This document shows positions 1 through 8,488 of a DNA stretch of 18,955 bases, in pieces (position 1 is the stretch's first letter; each line of letters begins with the position of its first letter). Under the pieces are notes generated by a model. The model was not told the origin of the DNA, ran no database searches, and was given only the letters and a program-made list of their open reading frames with translations. Position numbers and translations under genes: made by a program. Source of the stretch: Bacillota bacterium (GTDB lineage: Bacteria > Bacillota > Clostridia > Acetivibrionales > Acetivibrionaceae); the NCBI GenBank assembly GCA_023421115.1, contig JAEZUI010000068.1:1-18955 (forward strand). The letters run 5' to 3'.

Positions 1-2356
1 TGGACATACACCATATCTCTATGCTTCCAATTTTTATAGAGTTTGCTAGAGGGCTTGGAAAAACCATAAATACAAAAGTAATGGCCGATGCAGCAAATAT
101 CGGAACAAAGTGCTTTTTTACTTTAGAAAGTGCAAATACCGTCAAAATGCCAAAGACCAAAATTCCTGTCCACCATATAGCAGGATTACCCATCGTGAAG
201 ATTTTTGAAGCCATATTTGGGGCTAAATCACTTCCAAAATAGAAGGCCATTGGTTTTGTCATAATAGGCCATTCCCACCATGCTGATTGATAAGGATGGT
301 CATCTACAAGGTTGGAATGATAATCGAGCATACTCTGTGAGTTTTCATAAAAAAGGTTAAGTCCGTGACCTTCTCCTGGAACCATCATCCAAGGAGTATA
401 TGAAAGGATATATACAAGTAAAGGCATTAAGATAAAGGCAAATATACAATACAAAATTGTTGAATTAACATAAAGAGGGAAGAAACGATGAACCCAAGAG
501 CCTTTTGGTGGTTCTTTGGTAATTAGTTTTTTATAATCATTGTATTCGCTTATCTTTGTTATAAAGAATAATAGTGCAAGACCTGCAGCACCATAAAAAG
601 CTATCCATTTACTAGCAGCACCAAGCCCAAAAAACAGACCGCTTAAAAACAGTGGTTTTAAAGATTCTCTAAAGCCTAAAACGTAGGACTTATTCACGAA
701 ATAATCATACATATAATAATACATAAGTATAATAAAGAAGGTGACATAACTGTCAATGGTAGCGATCCTTGTCTGACTGAAGTGCATAAATTCAAACATC
801 ATGAGAAAGGCTGTAAAAAAGGCGTAGAACCTGTTGTGGAACATTTTTTTGCCGAAAATATACATTGCAGGAATCATCGCAACCCCAAATAATGTCCCCA
901 TTATTCTCCAACCAAAAGGTACCATTCCGAAAAGAAGTATACCTAAGGACAAAATGACCTTACCTAATGGGGGATGGGTTGTTTCAAAGGGTTCTATTTT
1001 GTTTATATGCTCATAGGCAGTTCGTGCATGATAAACCTCATCAAAGTACATACCGCTCTTATAGGAAGGCTTGAAAACTACGAGACTTTGCTCATCAAAC
1101 AAGTTTTCTACAGTTCCGGTACTTTTTTCACCGATGTTTTTTTCAACTATTGTAATTCCATCTAAAGGTTTAGTGCTTCCGAATTCCATAATACCTATTT
1201 CATTGAGGGTTCCACCGGCAATGTCAACTATGAATTTAAGTCTTCTTGTCTCTATAGGTGCAGTGTCAATATATCTCCAGATAAACATATCTTCTTTTGC
1301 AAAGGTTGCCAAATGCATATAGCCATTTTCTTTATCAAAATATTCAACTCTGTAATTCCCATAGGCATTTCTATCCCTTCCAAGTCCTAAATAAAAGTAA
1401 ATTCTTGATAAAGTGGTGTCCTTACCTAGATCAATAACAAAACTTTCACCAGATTCCGCCGGCAGCCAAGAGGTAGTAGGTACTTTTAAATCGCCGAGGT
1501 TGAAAAGAGCTACCAAAAGATATATAAGAGACATTGAGGCCATAATGATAAAGTCTTTTTTTTCAAATCTAACTTTCATTAGTTGGGATCTTGCAGGAAG
1601 CTCGTCTTTGCTAACGGGTGAAGATGTTCTGGTTTGGGGGGGTGACTTCTTATTTTTATATACAACAATAAAGGCAGAAAGTATTATTCCTACCATTATA
1701 ACTGTGAATCCCATCAAAAAGGGATTAAACTTGCTAGTGCCTGTCTGATTTTGTTGTGCGTTCCAGTTTGGGTCCATGCTTACAAAAGTTTTACCAGGAG
1801 GCAGACTGTCAAGTTCAACCACTTCAACACTATCGAACCACGCCCTACCTGTATTTGTACTACCATAGCCACCAATACCTATTGTCAGAGTAAAATATTC
1901 CTGGTTTGGGCTTGTCTTCCCGTAGAGCTCTACATATTCCCAGTAGTGGCTTGTACCTTTGAGATCCTTTGATGTATCAAAAGAATTCTCAATGGAAAGA
2001 TTGGCACCTTTATTCTCAGATCCAACATTTTGTGTTTTTATCCAACAGGACATTCTGTAATAGGTATTTGCCTTGACATTAATAGTCTGCTTGTACCTTG
2101 AATCATTTGCGGAATTATTTATGATTAAAGCACTTCTAGATCCTATACGTACTTGCTGTTCATCCAGCAAAAATTGTGTAACACCTTCAGTTTTATCCCA
2201 GCATTCAGATATCCAAATAAGGTCACCATCCATATTGCCTTCTTCAAATTCCGGGTTTTGTGCAAGGTTTTCACTCGCAGCAAAGCAGTTTAGTGGCAAT
2301 ATAAACTGTGTTAGCAGTAATAATAAAAAGCAAATACCCGACAGCTTTTTCGACAC
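1..2356 (-). CDS. PMT-family (GT39) glycosyltransferase with N-terminal CBM4_9-like and discoidin-like domains, partial
   Basis: I translated this frame by hand: it is open from a GTG at 2356 to the left edge (785 codons, no stop in the window), so the C-terminus is missing. The start follows an AGGGGGTG ribosome site and lies 23 nt after the previous gene. Order of parts: signal peptide (about 1-27); CBM4_9-like module (28-185) matching the two upstream proteins; a membrane helix (about 212-233); a cytoplasmic linker; a first GT-C helix (269-285); a discoidin (F5/8C)-like domain (about 295-395); then the multi-helix PMT core. PMT hallmarks are the Asp-Glu pair in YFDEVYHAR (D439, E440), THPPLGK (460-466) and SAWWEWP (691-697). 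PMT enzymes move a sugar from a polyprenyl-phosphate carrier to Ser/Thr of exported proteins on the outer face of the membrane. The donor sugar and target proteins are unknown; secreted hydrolases or cellulosome proteins are an inference. Confidence 0.88.
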   Translation of the reverse strand, partial: MSKKLSGICFLLLLLTQFILPLNCFAASENLAQNPEFEEGNMDGDLIWISECWDKTEGVTQFLLDEQQVRIGSRSALIINNSANDSRYKQTINVKANTYYRMSCWIKTQNVGSENKGANLSIENSFDTSKDLKGTSHYWEYVELYGKTSPNQEYFTLTIGIGGYGSTNTGRAWFDSVEVVELDSLPPGKTFVSMDPNWNAQQNQTGTSKFNPFLMGFTVIMVGIILSAFIVVYKNKKSPPQTRTSSPVSKDELPARSQLMKVRFEKKDFIIMASMSLIYLLVALFNLGDLKVPTTSWLPAESGESFVIDLGKDTTLSRIYFYLGLGRDRNAYGNYRVEYFDKENGYMHLATFAKEDMFIWRYIDTAPIETRRLKFIVDIAGGTLNEIGIMEFGSTKPLDGITIVEKNIGEKSTGTVENLFDEQSLVVFKPSYKSGMYFDEVYHARTAYEHINKIEPFETTHPPLGKVILSLGILLFGMVPFGWRIMGTLFGVAMIPAMYIFGKKMFHNRFYAFFTAFLMMFEFMHFSQTRIATIDSYVTFFIILMYYYMYDYFVNKSYVLGFRESLKPLFLSGLFFGLGAASKWIAFYGAAGLALLFFITKISEYNDYKKLITKEPPKGSWVHRFFPLYVNSTILYCIFAFILMPLLVYILSYTPWMMVPGEGHGLNLFYENSQSMLDYHSNLVDDHPYQSAWWEWPIMTKPMAFYFGSDLAPNMASKIFTMGNPAIWWTGILVFGILTVFALSKVKKHFVPIFAASAITFVFMVFPSPLANSIKIGSIEIWCMS

Positions 2357-2379
2357 GCTGAAAGCACCCCCTAAATAAG

Positions 2380-4335
2380 TTATTGTAAATCCAGAGGTAT
2401 TGTTTTATTTCTCACAACCGTCTGGATTGAAACTATGCATAAAAGTATTAATATAACTACATTTGCAAGAGAGCCGATGAAAAGCAAGTTATCATCCGCT
2501 GGTATATGCGGATTATCGGTTAAAAACATTCTTGTGAGCACATCATAAGTATTGACAAAAACTGTAGCGCTTACTCCGCCGAAAATCAGCATATAGCCTA
2601 TGTCCTTATAAAAGATATATGAAAGCAGTGCAAAGGCTATAGCTGGAAATAGATATCTCTCATGCATTCTTGTAGATAAAACAAATACACCTGTCATTTG
2701 TATTAGCGCAGCAAGTGGAGCAATGTTTGGTGCTGCCTGCTTATGCTTTAGGAAGTTTGCAAAATACAAAAATCCTGTAAACAGGGAAGTTAAGACAATA
2801 AAGAACATACCCCAGCCATAATAACTGAATATGAAAAGAGTTTGATCATCAAACTTTGAGTTCGCTCCAAAGAGGCTAAATAAATTGTATGCGTTCATTG
2901 AAGCATAAGTATACCCGCCGGCTGTATTTTTATATAATTCAATAAGCCATATGGGAGGACGCCCGTTTGAAAACGGAATTACAACTATAAGGGTTGTTAT
3001 AATGGCATACAAAGCTGACAGTCCAATATTCTTAAGTTTCTTTGTTTTTAGAAAATCAATTATAAGTTCATATCCTATTACAGGGAGGAAAATTATACCT
3101 TGCGGTTTCATTAACACGGAAATGGTAAACAAAATGGTAGCATAGCTGAATTTACCTTCATCAATCAGCATTATTGCCAATAATAAAATCACGGTAAAGA
3201 ATGAGTCGACCTGTCCCCAAAGTGTAGAATTTAAGAAAACGACGGGGTTGAATATATAGAGAATGGACAGTATGAAACTCACAGTTTTATTAATGCGTTT
3301 ACCAGCAATTTTGTAAAACAGAAATGCAGTGACAATATCCGCAATGATAGCAGGCAGTTTAATCATTATAAGATGTGCTGGATAGATATTTGTAAAGCCA
3401 AACAAATTAGATATGAAGCCTACTAGTCCTAGTACAAGAATATAAAAAGGCGGGTAATCACAAAAGTAATCCGGGGAATAGAAGGTGGAAATTCCATTAA
3501 CTCCCGAGGCTTTCATCGACCATGCCCTGAAGCAACCTATATCTACGCTGAAACCTTCCACTATAGCAGCAAAAATTAGTCGAATTGCCAGGCCAATAAT
3601 CATAAAAATAATAAGGTAGATTTTTTCACGTCCCGGTTTTATTTTTATAATTTTTTTCTTTGAAAGTACAATAAGTAGTATAGCAATAATAAAAAAGATT
3701 ATTGAATAGGGCGTCATAAAGGCAATGTTTTTACTCGTAGGTAAATCCACATTGATTTTTGGAGTATCTTCAACGTAGAGCTTGGCAAATTTAACGCCGG
3801 AAGGGATTTTATCCACTTTTTCTACAACTACGTCATCAAACCATACTTTACCGGTATTTTCATTACCATAACCCCCAAGAGCTATTGACAACATAAAACT
3901 GTCTTGTTTTTTTTGGGTTGCGCCATATAGCTCAACGTATTCCCAGTCATTTGTGCCCTGAAAATGCTTCGAAACATCGGTGATGCCTTCTACAGTAATA
4001 TTTGCTCCTGTATAATCCGAACCTACATTTTCTGTTTTGACCCAACAGGATAATTTATAATAGGAATTACCTTTTACTTTTATCTTTTGACTAAATCTTG
4101 AGTGATTTGCTGAAATGTTTATAATACACGCACTCTTAGTGCCGGTGCGTGATACGGTATCATCAATAAAGAACTCGGTTATTCCTTCGTCATTTTTATA
4201 AGCCTGTTTATCCCATTTATCTAAAGAACCGTTTTCAAATCCAAAGTTTTGGACTATGTTGTTATTATCTGCATAAATGGAAGTGCTTATTAATAATGTA
4301 AATAATACAACCACAAAGGCTAATAGCTTTTTCAT
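2380..4335 (-). CDS. Gpi18-like GT-C membrane glycosyltransferase with N-terminal CBM4_9-like domain
   Basis: The protein has 651 residues. I chose the ATG at 4335 because GGAGG lies just upstream and a signal peptide (MKKLLAFVVV..., cut near residue 22) begins there; the open frame extends 21 codons further upstream without such support. Residues 23-185 form a CBM4_9-like sandwich homologous to the modules of both neighbours. A helix at about 206-226 and a basic stretch (KKKIIKIK) put the following part in the membrane. Residues 240-645 are a polytopic GT-C core with a conserved first-loop Asp (D265 in SVDIGCFRAW), DYPPFY (293-298), STLWGQVDSFF (370-380) and RMHERYLFP (556-564), as in Gpi18-like mannosyltransferases (COG5542) or GT87. 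Such enzymes use polyprenyl-phosphate sugars outside the membrane. It probably extends a glycan in the same pathway as the PMT gene 23 nt downstream. The exact sugar cannot be read from sequence. Confidence 0.85.
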   Translation of the reverse strand: MKKLLAFVVVLFTLLISTSIYADNNNIVQNFGFENGSLDKWDKQAYKNDEGITEFFIDDTVSRTGTKSACIINISANHSRFSQKIKVKGNSYYKLSCWVKTENVGSDYTGANITVEGITDVSKHFQGTNDWEYVELYGATQKKQDSFMLSIALGGYGNENTGKVWFDDVVVEKVDKIPSGVKFAKLYVEDTPKINVDLPTSKNIAFMTPYSIIFFIIAILLIVLSKKKIIKIKPGREKIYLIIFMIIGLAIRLIFAAIVEGFSVDIGCFRAWSMKASGVNGISTFYSPDYFCDYPPFYILVLGLVGFISNLFGFTNIYPAHLIMIKLPAIIADIVTAFLFYKIAGKRINKTVSFILSILYIFNPVVFLNSTLWGQVDSFFTVILLLAIMLIDEGKFSYATILFTISVLMKPQGIIFLPVIGYELIIDFLKTKKLKNIGLSALYAIITTLIVVIPFSNGRPPIWLIELYKNTAGGYTYASMNAYNLFSLFGANSKFDDQTLFIFSYYGWGMFFIVLTSLFTGFLYFANFLKHKQAAPNIAPLAALIQMTGVFVLSTRMHERYLFPAIAFALLSYIFYKDIGYMLIFGGVSATVFVNTYDVLTRMFLTDNPHIPADDNLLFIGSLANVVILILLCIVSIQTVVRNKTIPLDLQ

Positions 4336-4378
4336 ATTTATCCTCCGCAAATGATAAATTTTATAAAAGTTTATTGCT

Positions 4379-5242
4379 TTAATTTTTAATACTGTCATTA
4401 TTTTGTTCTTCTGTCTTTTTGACTTCTGCTAAATCTTGTACTGAATCTTTATCATCAGTAGAAGGGAGAGAAGTATCCGATTGAGTATTTTCTTCTGATG
4501 GAGCAGCTTTAAATGTGTTATATATAGCAGCTGCAGCAATTAGTATACACACTGAAAGTATTATCCATACAGTTCTGTTGCTACCGGATTTTTTTTCGGA
4601 TTCGGAAGTTGTGTCGGAATCGGGTTCGGATTGGGTGTCAGAAGATGAGTTGTCTTGCTTAGGCATTTCCACTATTGCAACATTAGCACCCTCAGGTATA
4701 GTGTCTACTTCTTCAGCCCTTACATCATCAAAGGATGCTTTCCCCGTACTTACAGCTCCATATCCTCCAACACCTACGGTAACGTTAAAGGAATTGATAC
4801 CTTCCCCTGTTTTTACATACATTTCGACGTACTCCCATAGTTCATCTGTATTTCTCAGCGGATTTGTTGCGCTCACCTGTCCTTCCACGGACAAAACTGC
4901 ACCATTGCCCGAATCACCAATGTTCTCACCTTTTATATAGCAAGATAATTTATAATTCTTATTTGGTTGTGCACTGATAGTTTGCATATATCTTGAATCA
5001 TTTTCTACATTGTTGACAATTGTAGCACAATTGCTATCGGAATATGCTCCATCCGTCTCGATTTTAAATTCTGATGCACCTTCATCAGTAGTGTAGGAAT
5101 AAATGGTCCAATCGGTAGGAGCTCCGTTCTGTACATCTTCAAAGGAACCGTTTTTAATGAGATTTCCTTCTGCGAATATATTAGTTGTAAGTGTCATGGC
5201 TAATAAAGTGACGCAAAAGAAAATACTCAGCTTCTTGCACAT
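4379..5242 (-). CDS. Membrane-anchored CBM4_9-like domain protein
   Basis: The protein has 287 residues from the ATG at 5242, which has a GGAGGT site about 8 nt upstream and starts a signal peptide (MCKKLSIFFC..., cut near A24). A 20-codon upstream extension lacks a ribosome site. Residues 26-190 form one CBM4_9-like carbohydrate-binding module with the signature shared with the next two genes: an NGSFE start, NDSRYMQTI, YKLSCYIKGENIG, WEYVEMY, GGYG and ASFDDV. A Ser/Asp/Glu-rich linker (196-222) leads to a single membrane helix (224-241) and a short acidic cytoplasmic tail rich in Asp, Glu, Ser and Asn. No catalytic domain is present. It is the first gene of a three-gene set, 43 nt before the Gpi18-like gene. 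It may be a sugar-binding or docking subunit for the two glycosyltransferases; that is inference. Confidence 0.82.
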   Translation of the reverse strand: MCKKLSIFFCVTLLAMTLTTNIFAEGNLIKNGSFEDVQNGAPTDWTIYSYTTDEGASEFKIETDGAYSDSNCATIVNNVENDSRYMQTISAQPNKNYKLSCYIKGENIGDSGNGAVLSVEGQVSATNPLRNTDELWEYVEMYVKTGEGINSFNVTVGVGGYGAVSTGKASFDDVRAEEVDTIPEGANVAIVEMPKQDNSSSDTQSEPDSDTTSESEKKSGSNRTVWIILSVCILIAAAAIYNTFKAAPSEENTQSDTSLPSTDDKDSVQDLAEVKKTEEQNNDSIKN

Positions 5243-5560
5243 TTTGTATACCTCCAATACATTTTTATGTTTGTTGTCAAATTTTAAGTATGAGCTATTC
5301 AAAACACTGAAAATAACAGTAAAATTTTCAATGATTATTAACCTTTTTATGTAATCGTTTAAAAAATCTTAGCCAGTAGTTTATTGCAAACCAAAAAATC
5401 AATGATTTTTTGGTTTGCAAATTGCTAAGTGTTTTTTATAAATACCTTATTTAAAAAGGTCATAATGCCTTAAAATTGGCAATCTATACTTATAATATTG
5501 TAGCAAAAAGAGAAATAATAAGCAATGTTGATTTTTGTTGAGAGGGTACATTAAAGTTCT
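5243..5560. other. Intergenic region between the peptidase gene and the CBM/glycosyltransferase set
   Basis: This 318-bp stretch has no credible gene. It carries the nested palindrome described separately. The part between the palindrome and 5242 should hold the minus-strand promoter of the three-gene set. A TTGACA reads on the minus strand at 5275-5280, but no good -10 lies at the right distance, so I do not call a promoter. Confidence 0.5.
5361..5437. terminator. Nested palindrome, probable bidirectional terminator
   Basis: The core is a perfect 17-bp inverted repeat (5384-5400 with 5404-5420) around a 3-nt loop. Outside it, CTTAGC (5368-5373) pairs with GCTAAG (5424-5429). Beyond that lie A6 on the left (5361-5366) and T6 on the right (5432-5437). 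Read on either strand, the outer stem is followed by a run of six T residues, as expected for a terminator working in both directions. On the minus strand it lies about 140 nt after the peptidase stop codon and about 120 nt before the next start. The AT-rich upper stem is unusual for a terminator. Confidence 0.6.
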
Positions 5561-8215
5561 TTACGGTTCTGTACCGAACACTTTTACGCCAGATATATAT
5601 ATAGGTATGTTTGTTATATTTTGTTGTGATGAAGAATTAAAGGAGTAATCATCTTCTTGAATATATGTATTGGACCAGTCGGATTTTGACATTCTTGTAC
5701 ATATATTAACATGGCTGCCCGGGTAAAGTATTTCAGAATTATTTGTAAACCCTATTTCAAGGTAATAGTCTGCATATGCGCTTCTACTAGAAAGTTCGAC
5801 GAAATTACCCGTTACATTTGATGAATTAATAGTATTAGAGTTATTTATACTGGCATAATCACAGAAAAAATTCTGACTGTTTACACCATTAATTGTATAG
5901 TAATACCTGATCTTTAAATCGGATAAGTTAATTGGTTCTGAACCGCTATTTGTAATTTTGAAATTTGAGCTGATCTGATTTATGGGGCTTTGGTTATTGG
6001 TATTTTGATATTCAACATCAACAGAATACATAGGTGAAGGTAAACTATCATAGTACGGAGGTATATTATCATCATAATATAAGTCGCCGTTAGAAGAAGG
6101 CGTGTTGTCGTAAGAAGGTAATTCGCCACCATAATAAGGCGTATCATTGTAAGAAGGTAAGTCGTCCCTAGAAGAAGGAGTATCAGTATAGGAGGTACCT
6201 ATTATTTCAATCTTGTCAATGTCGGGGGCATAGCTGTTTTCGTTATAGAATTTAATTCTATTGTTTCCTTCCCTTAAAGTCAATGTAATATCCTTCGTAG
6301 CAACAGTATTCCAATCTGAGCCTGTGAAAGAATAGGATATGCCTTTATCATGATTTGTACTTATATTGCAAGTACGATCATCCCCTGATATATAGCTGAC
6401 TCTTAAGGTATAATCACCGTCTCTGTCAACGAATACATTATTAAATATTAAAAAGCTGTCATTGTCTATGCCTCCAACAGCTTTGCATGCAGAAAACCTT
6501 GAATTAATCCAAATGCTTACATTGCCACCGAAAGTATTATAAGGTGACTCAGCTTCAGAGATAAGAGGCAAAGAATTTGAAAGAGTAAATGGAAGGCTTA
6601 TTTTATCGATGTTGGGTGCCCAACCGTTTGGATTATAGAATTTGATAGTGTTATATCCAGCTTGTAAATCTACAGGTATTTCTTTATAAACAGGTGAGTT
6701 CGAGTTTTTGCCTTCAAAGGTATAATGGATTCCGGGAGCCCCGTTTGTACTTATTGAACATGAGCGATTCTCGCCGGTAATATAATATACTCTAATCATA
6801 TAAGTGCCGGATTTGTCTGTATAGATATCGTTAAAGGTTAGAGCATTATCATATCCGCCACCGATATTACCAACAACATTACCGGAAGAAATTGTATTGT
6901 GGAATATTTGTGCATTTCCGCTGAGGGTGTTTTTATTCCATTCAGCCTCATCGTATAAAGAATTGTAACAAATCCATGCTGAATCGCTAAGAATTTGACA
7001 ATCATTTTGAATATAGGAATCTACAGGATTTTCCGTTTCGGTCCAACCCCAATTCCAGTTAACTTGATTGACATCATCTTCAAAATCTATGCCATTTCCA
7101 TCTTTAACTGCAAACAGGCGATTTGCATGACGGAAGCCATAAGTCATAATAGAACTTCTATCGGAAGTGCGTTTTATAGTTTCAGGGTTATCCCAATCTA
7201 TCATTAATGAGCTGTCAAGGTGGTTTAGGCCAAAGCAGTGGCCTAGCTCATGCATTCCACCGCCAATTGAAAGGCCGAATTGCTCCCAATAAGGATAGAT
7301 ATCTGTCTCTATACCAATATCAGTATTATATAGAATGCTGTCTATGCCGCTGATATCTTCAGGTATTTTATAAAAGTAGCTGCTTTCACCTATAGCCAAA
7401 TCATAACCACCAAGGGCAGTTGCAGCTTGTGATATGATTTCTCCGTTAGGTAAATACCTGTCTGTATGCGCGCTTGAGCTTGGGATGACAAAATTCTTAA
7501 TATTATAAGGATGAGGACTTATCTGACTCTTTATATAAATGTAGAAATCTCGGTAGGTGCGCCCGGGCAAATTCTCATTTGTATATTCGCGAAATTGAGC
7601 CTCAGTTTTATCTGCCGTTTTTACAAATACAACATTTGAAGTATCATCTGAGGGACGTTCAATTCTGAAGGTGTTTCTTCCGTATCCACGGTCATACATA
7701 CATTCCGCCCAAGCAGATTGCATTAATAAAGCTTGCAAGGTATACCTTTTTTTTGCACTGTCTAAGGAGTTATCCATTCCATAAGGAGCTCGGAAACTAC
7801 CATCTGTGTCAGATGGAACAAGATATGTAAACCTTACCGCAGGTCCTGTCATTCGAGGGCTATAAGTGATTGTAAGGTAAGTATCGTCATTTCCGGCTGC
7901 TGATAGTTTTACTATATTAATACCTTCATTAAGTTGTGTTATAGCTTTAAAGGTATATTTAGAGGGATGAACCGTCCATTCAGTTTCAATTCCGTTATTG
8001 ACTGAAATTTTGACTTTGCTTGCGTAGGTGCTTAAAATTCCTTTAATTATAGGCAATTCATAAGTAATTGTTTCATTGTTTCTAAAATTTTTTATTATAA
8101 TCGAATTAGATGACGCATAGGCTTCTGAATTATTAGGCATGAAATTTGTAAAGGCAATAAGCTGCGTTATTACTAACGCAAGTATAATTGACAACTTCTT
8201 AGGGTTTTTTCTCAT
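5561..8215 (-). CDS. Secreted metzincin-type metallopeptidase with two CBM6/35-like modules and a C-terminal CBM3
   Basis: The protein has 884 residues; an AAAGGAG site precedes the ATG. Residues 1-35 form a signal peptide (cut after AYA). Residues about 36-120 are a beta-rich pre-domain. Residues 125-400 are the peptidase: HELGHCFGLNH (322-332) gives the zinc ligands H322, H326 and H332 and the base E323, and SIMTY (355-359) is the Met-turn. The segment RYTLQALLMQSAWAE...GYGRNTF (158-183) resembles the Metallopep family (PF12044, yeast YIL108W type) as I remember it. Two homologous CBM6/35-like modules follow (about 425-541 and 553-672), each with CSIST/CNIST, IKFYN and APNIDKI/APDIDKI. Then comes a repeat linker (675-728) and a CBM3 (729-884) with NFKITNSGS, LKIRYYYT, DWSN, DDYSF and a final GVKVFGTEP. 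It probably cuts proteins or glycoproteins at the plant cell wall or cell surface; the substrate is unknown. Confidence 0.88.
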   Translation of the reverse strand: MRKNPKKLSIILALVITQLIAFTNFMPNNSEAYASSNSIIIKNFRNNETITYELPIIKGILSTYASKVKISVNNGIETEWTVHPSKYTFKAITQLNEGINIVKLSAAGNDDTYLTITYSPRMTGPAVRFTYLVPSDTDGSFRAPYGMDNSLDSAKKRYTLQALLMQSAWAECMYDRGYGRNTFRIERPSDDTSNVVFVKTADKTEAQFREYTNENLPGRTYRDFYIYIKSQISPHPYNIKNFVIPSSSAHTDRYLPNGEIISQAATALGGYDLAIGESSYFYKIPEDISGIDSILYNTDIGIETDIYPYWEQFGLSIGGGMHELGHCFGLNHLDSSLMIDWDNPETIKRTSDRSSIMTYGFRHANRLFAVKDGNGIDFEDDVNQVNWNWGWTETENPVDSYIQNDCQILSDSAWICYNSLYDEAEWNKNTLSGNAQIFHNTISSGNVVGNIGGGYDNALTFNDIYTDKSGTYMIRVYYITGENRSCSISTNGAPGIHYTFEGKNSNSPVYKEIPVDLQAGYNTIKFYNPNGWAPNIDKISLPFTLSNSLPLISEAESPYNTFGGNVSIWINSRFSACKAVGGIDNDSFLIFNNVFVDRDGDYTLRVSYISGDDRTCNISTNHDKGISYSFTGSDWNTVATKDITLTLREGNNRIKFYNENSYAPDIDKIEIIGTSYTDTPSSRDDLPSYNDTPYYGGELPSYDNTPSSNGDLYYDDNIPPYYDSLPSPMYSVDVEYQNTNNQSPINQISSNFKITNSGSEPINLSDLKIRYYYTINGVNSQNFFCDYASINNSNTINSSNVTGNFVELSSRSAYADYYLEIGFTNNSEILYPGSHVNICTRMSKSDWSNTYIQEDDYSFNSSSQQNITNIPIYISGVKVFGTEP
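6044..6193 (-). repeat. Tyr/Pro-rich 13-residue (39-bp) tandem repeat linker in the peptidase
   Basis: Residues 675-724 contain about four units. One unit starts SYTDTPSSRDD, followed by LPSYNDTPYYGGE, LPSYDNTPSSNGD and a diverged LYYDDNIPPYYDS. The spacing is exactly 13 residues. It joins the second CBM6/35-like module to the CBM3. Tyr, Ser and Thr are plentiful, so it could carry O-glycans; that is inference from its position and composition. Confidence 0.75.
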
Positions 8216-8309
8216 TTTGATAGTATCTCCTTTAAGATGTTTTTGTAAAAATGTTCATAAGGGTTACTGATAAGTAAAATTATGAATCAAATGTAAATTG
8301 TACTAAAAA

Positions 8310-8338
8310 ATTATATCTATTGACCGTTTAAATGTCAA
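8310..8338 (-). promoter_or_regulatory. Sigma-A promoter for the metallopeptidase gene
   Basis: On the minus strand TTGACA (8338-8333) and TATAAT (8315-8310) are separated by exactly 17 nt, a perfect consensus. Transcription would begin near 8303 and leave a leader of about 90 nt before the ATG at 8215. Confidence 0.8.
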
Positions 8339-8423
8339 ATCATGAATGTACAAGTGAAAAACAGTCAAGGTGATTTTGAAAAGGCTAATTTTATAATATA
8401 GAACACTAATGAAATTTGGTGTA

Positions 8424-8451
8424 TTGTAATACAAAAAATGTATGTTATAAT
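8424..8451 (+). promoter_or_regulatory. Promoter for dapF
   Basis: TTGTAA (8424-8429) and TATAAT (8446-8451) are 16 nt apart, and the second lies about 37 nt before the start codon. A second TATAAT at 8392-8397 has no good -35 box. The promoter diverges from the peptidase promoter across a 273-bp gap. Confidence 0.65.
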
Positions 8452-8488
8452 AAAATAAATGCAAGTTAAGTGACAGGAGGTTGCAAAA

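Noticed and set aside
834..1748. Plus-strand open frames over the left-hand region
   Set aside because: They are antisense to the continuous PMT frame on the minus strand, have no ribosome sites, and translate to low-complexity sequence without motifs.
5361..5437. Palindrome as the end of an insertion sequence
   Set aside because: No transposase remnant, second copy or target duplication is visible nearby. Terminator-like T-runs explain it better.
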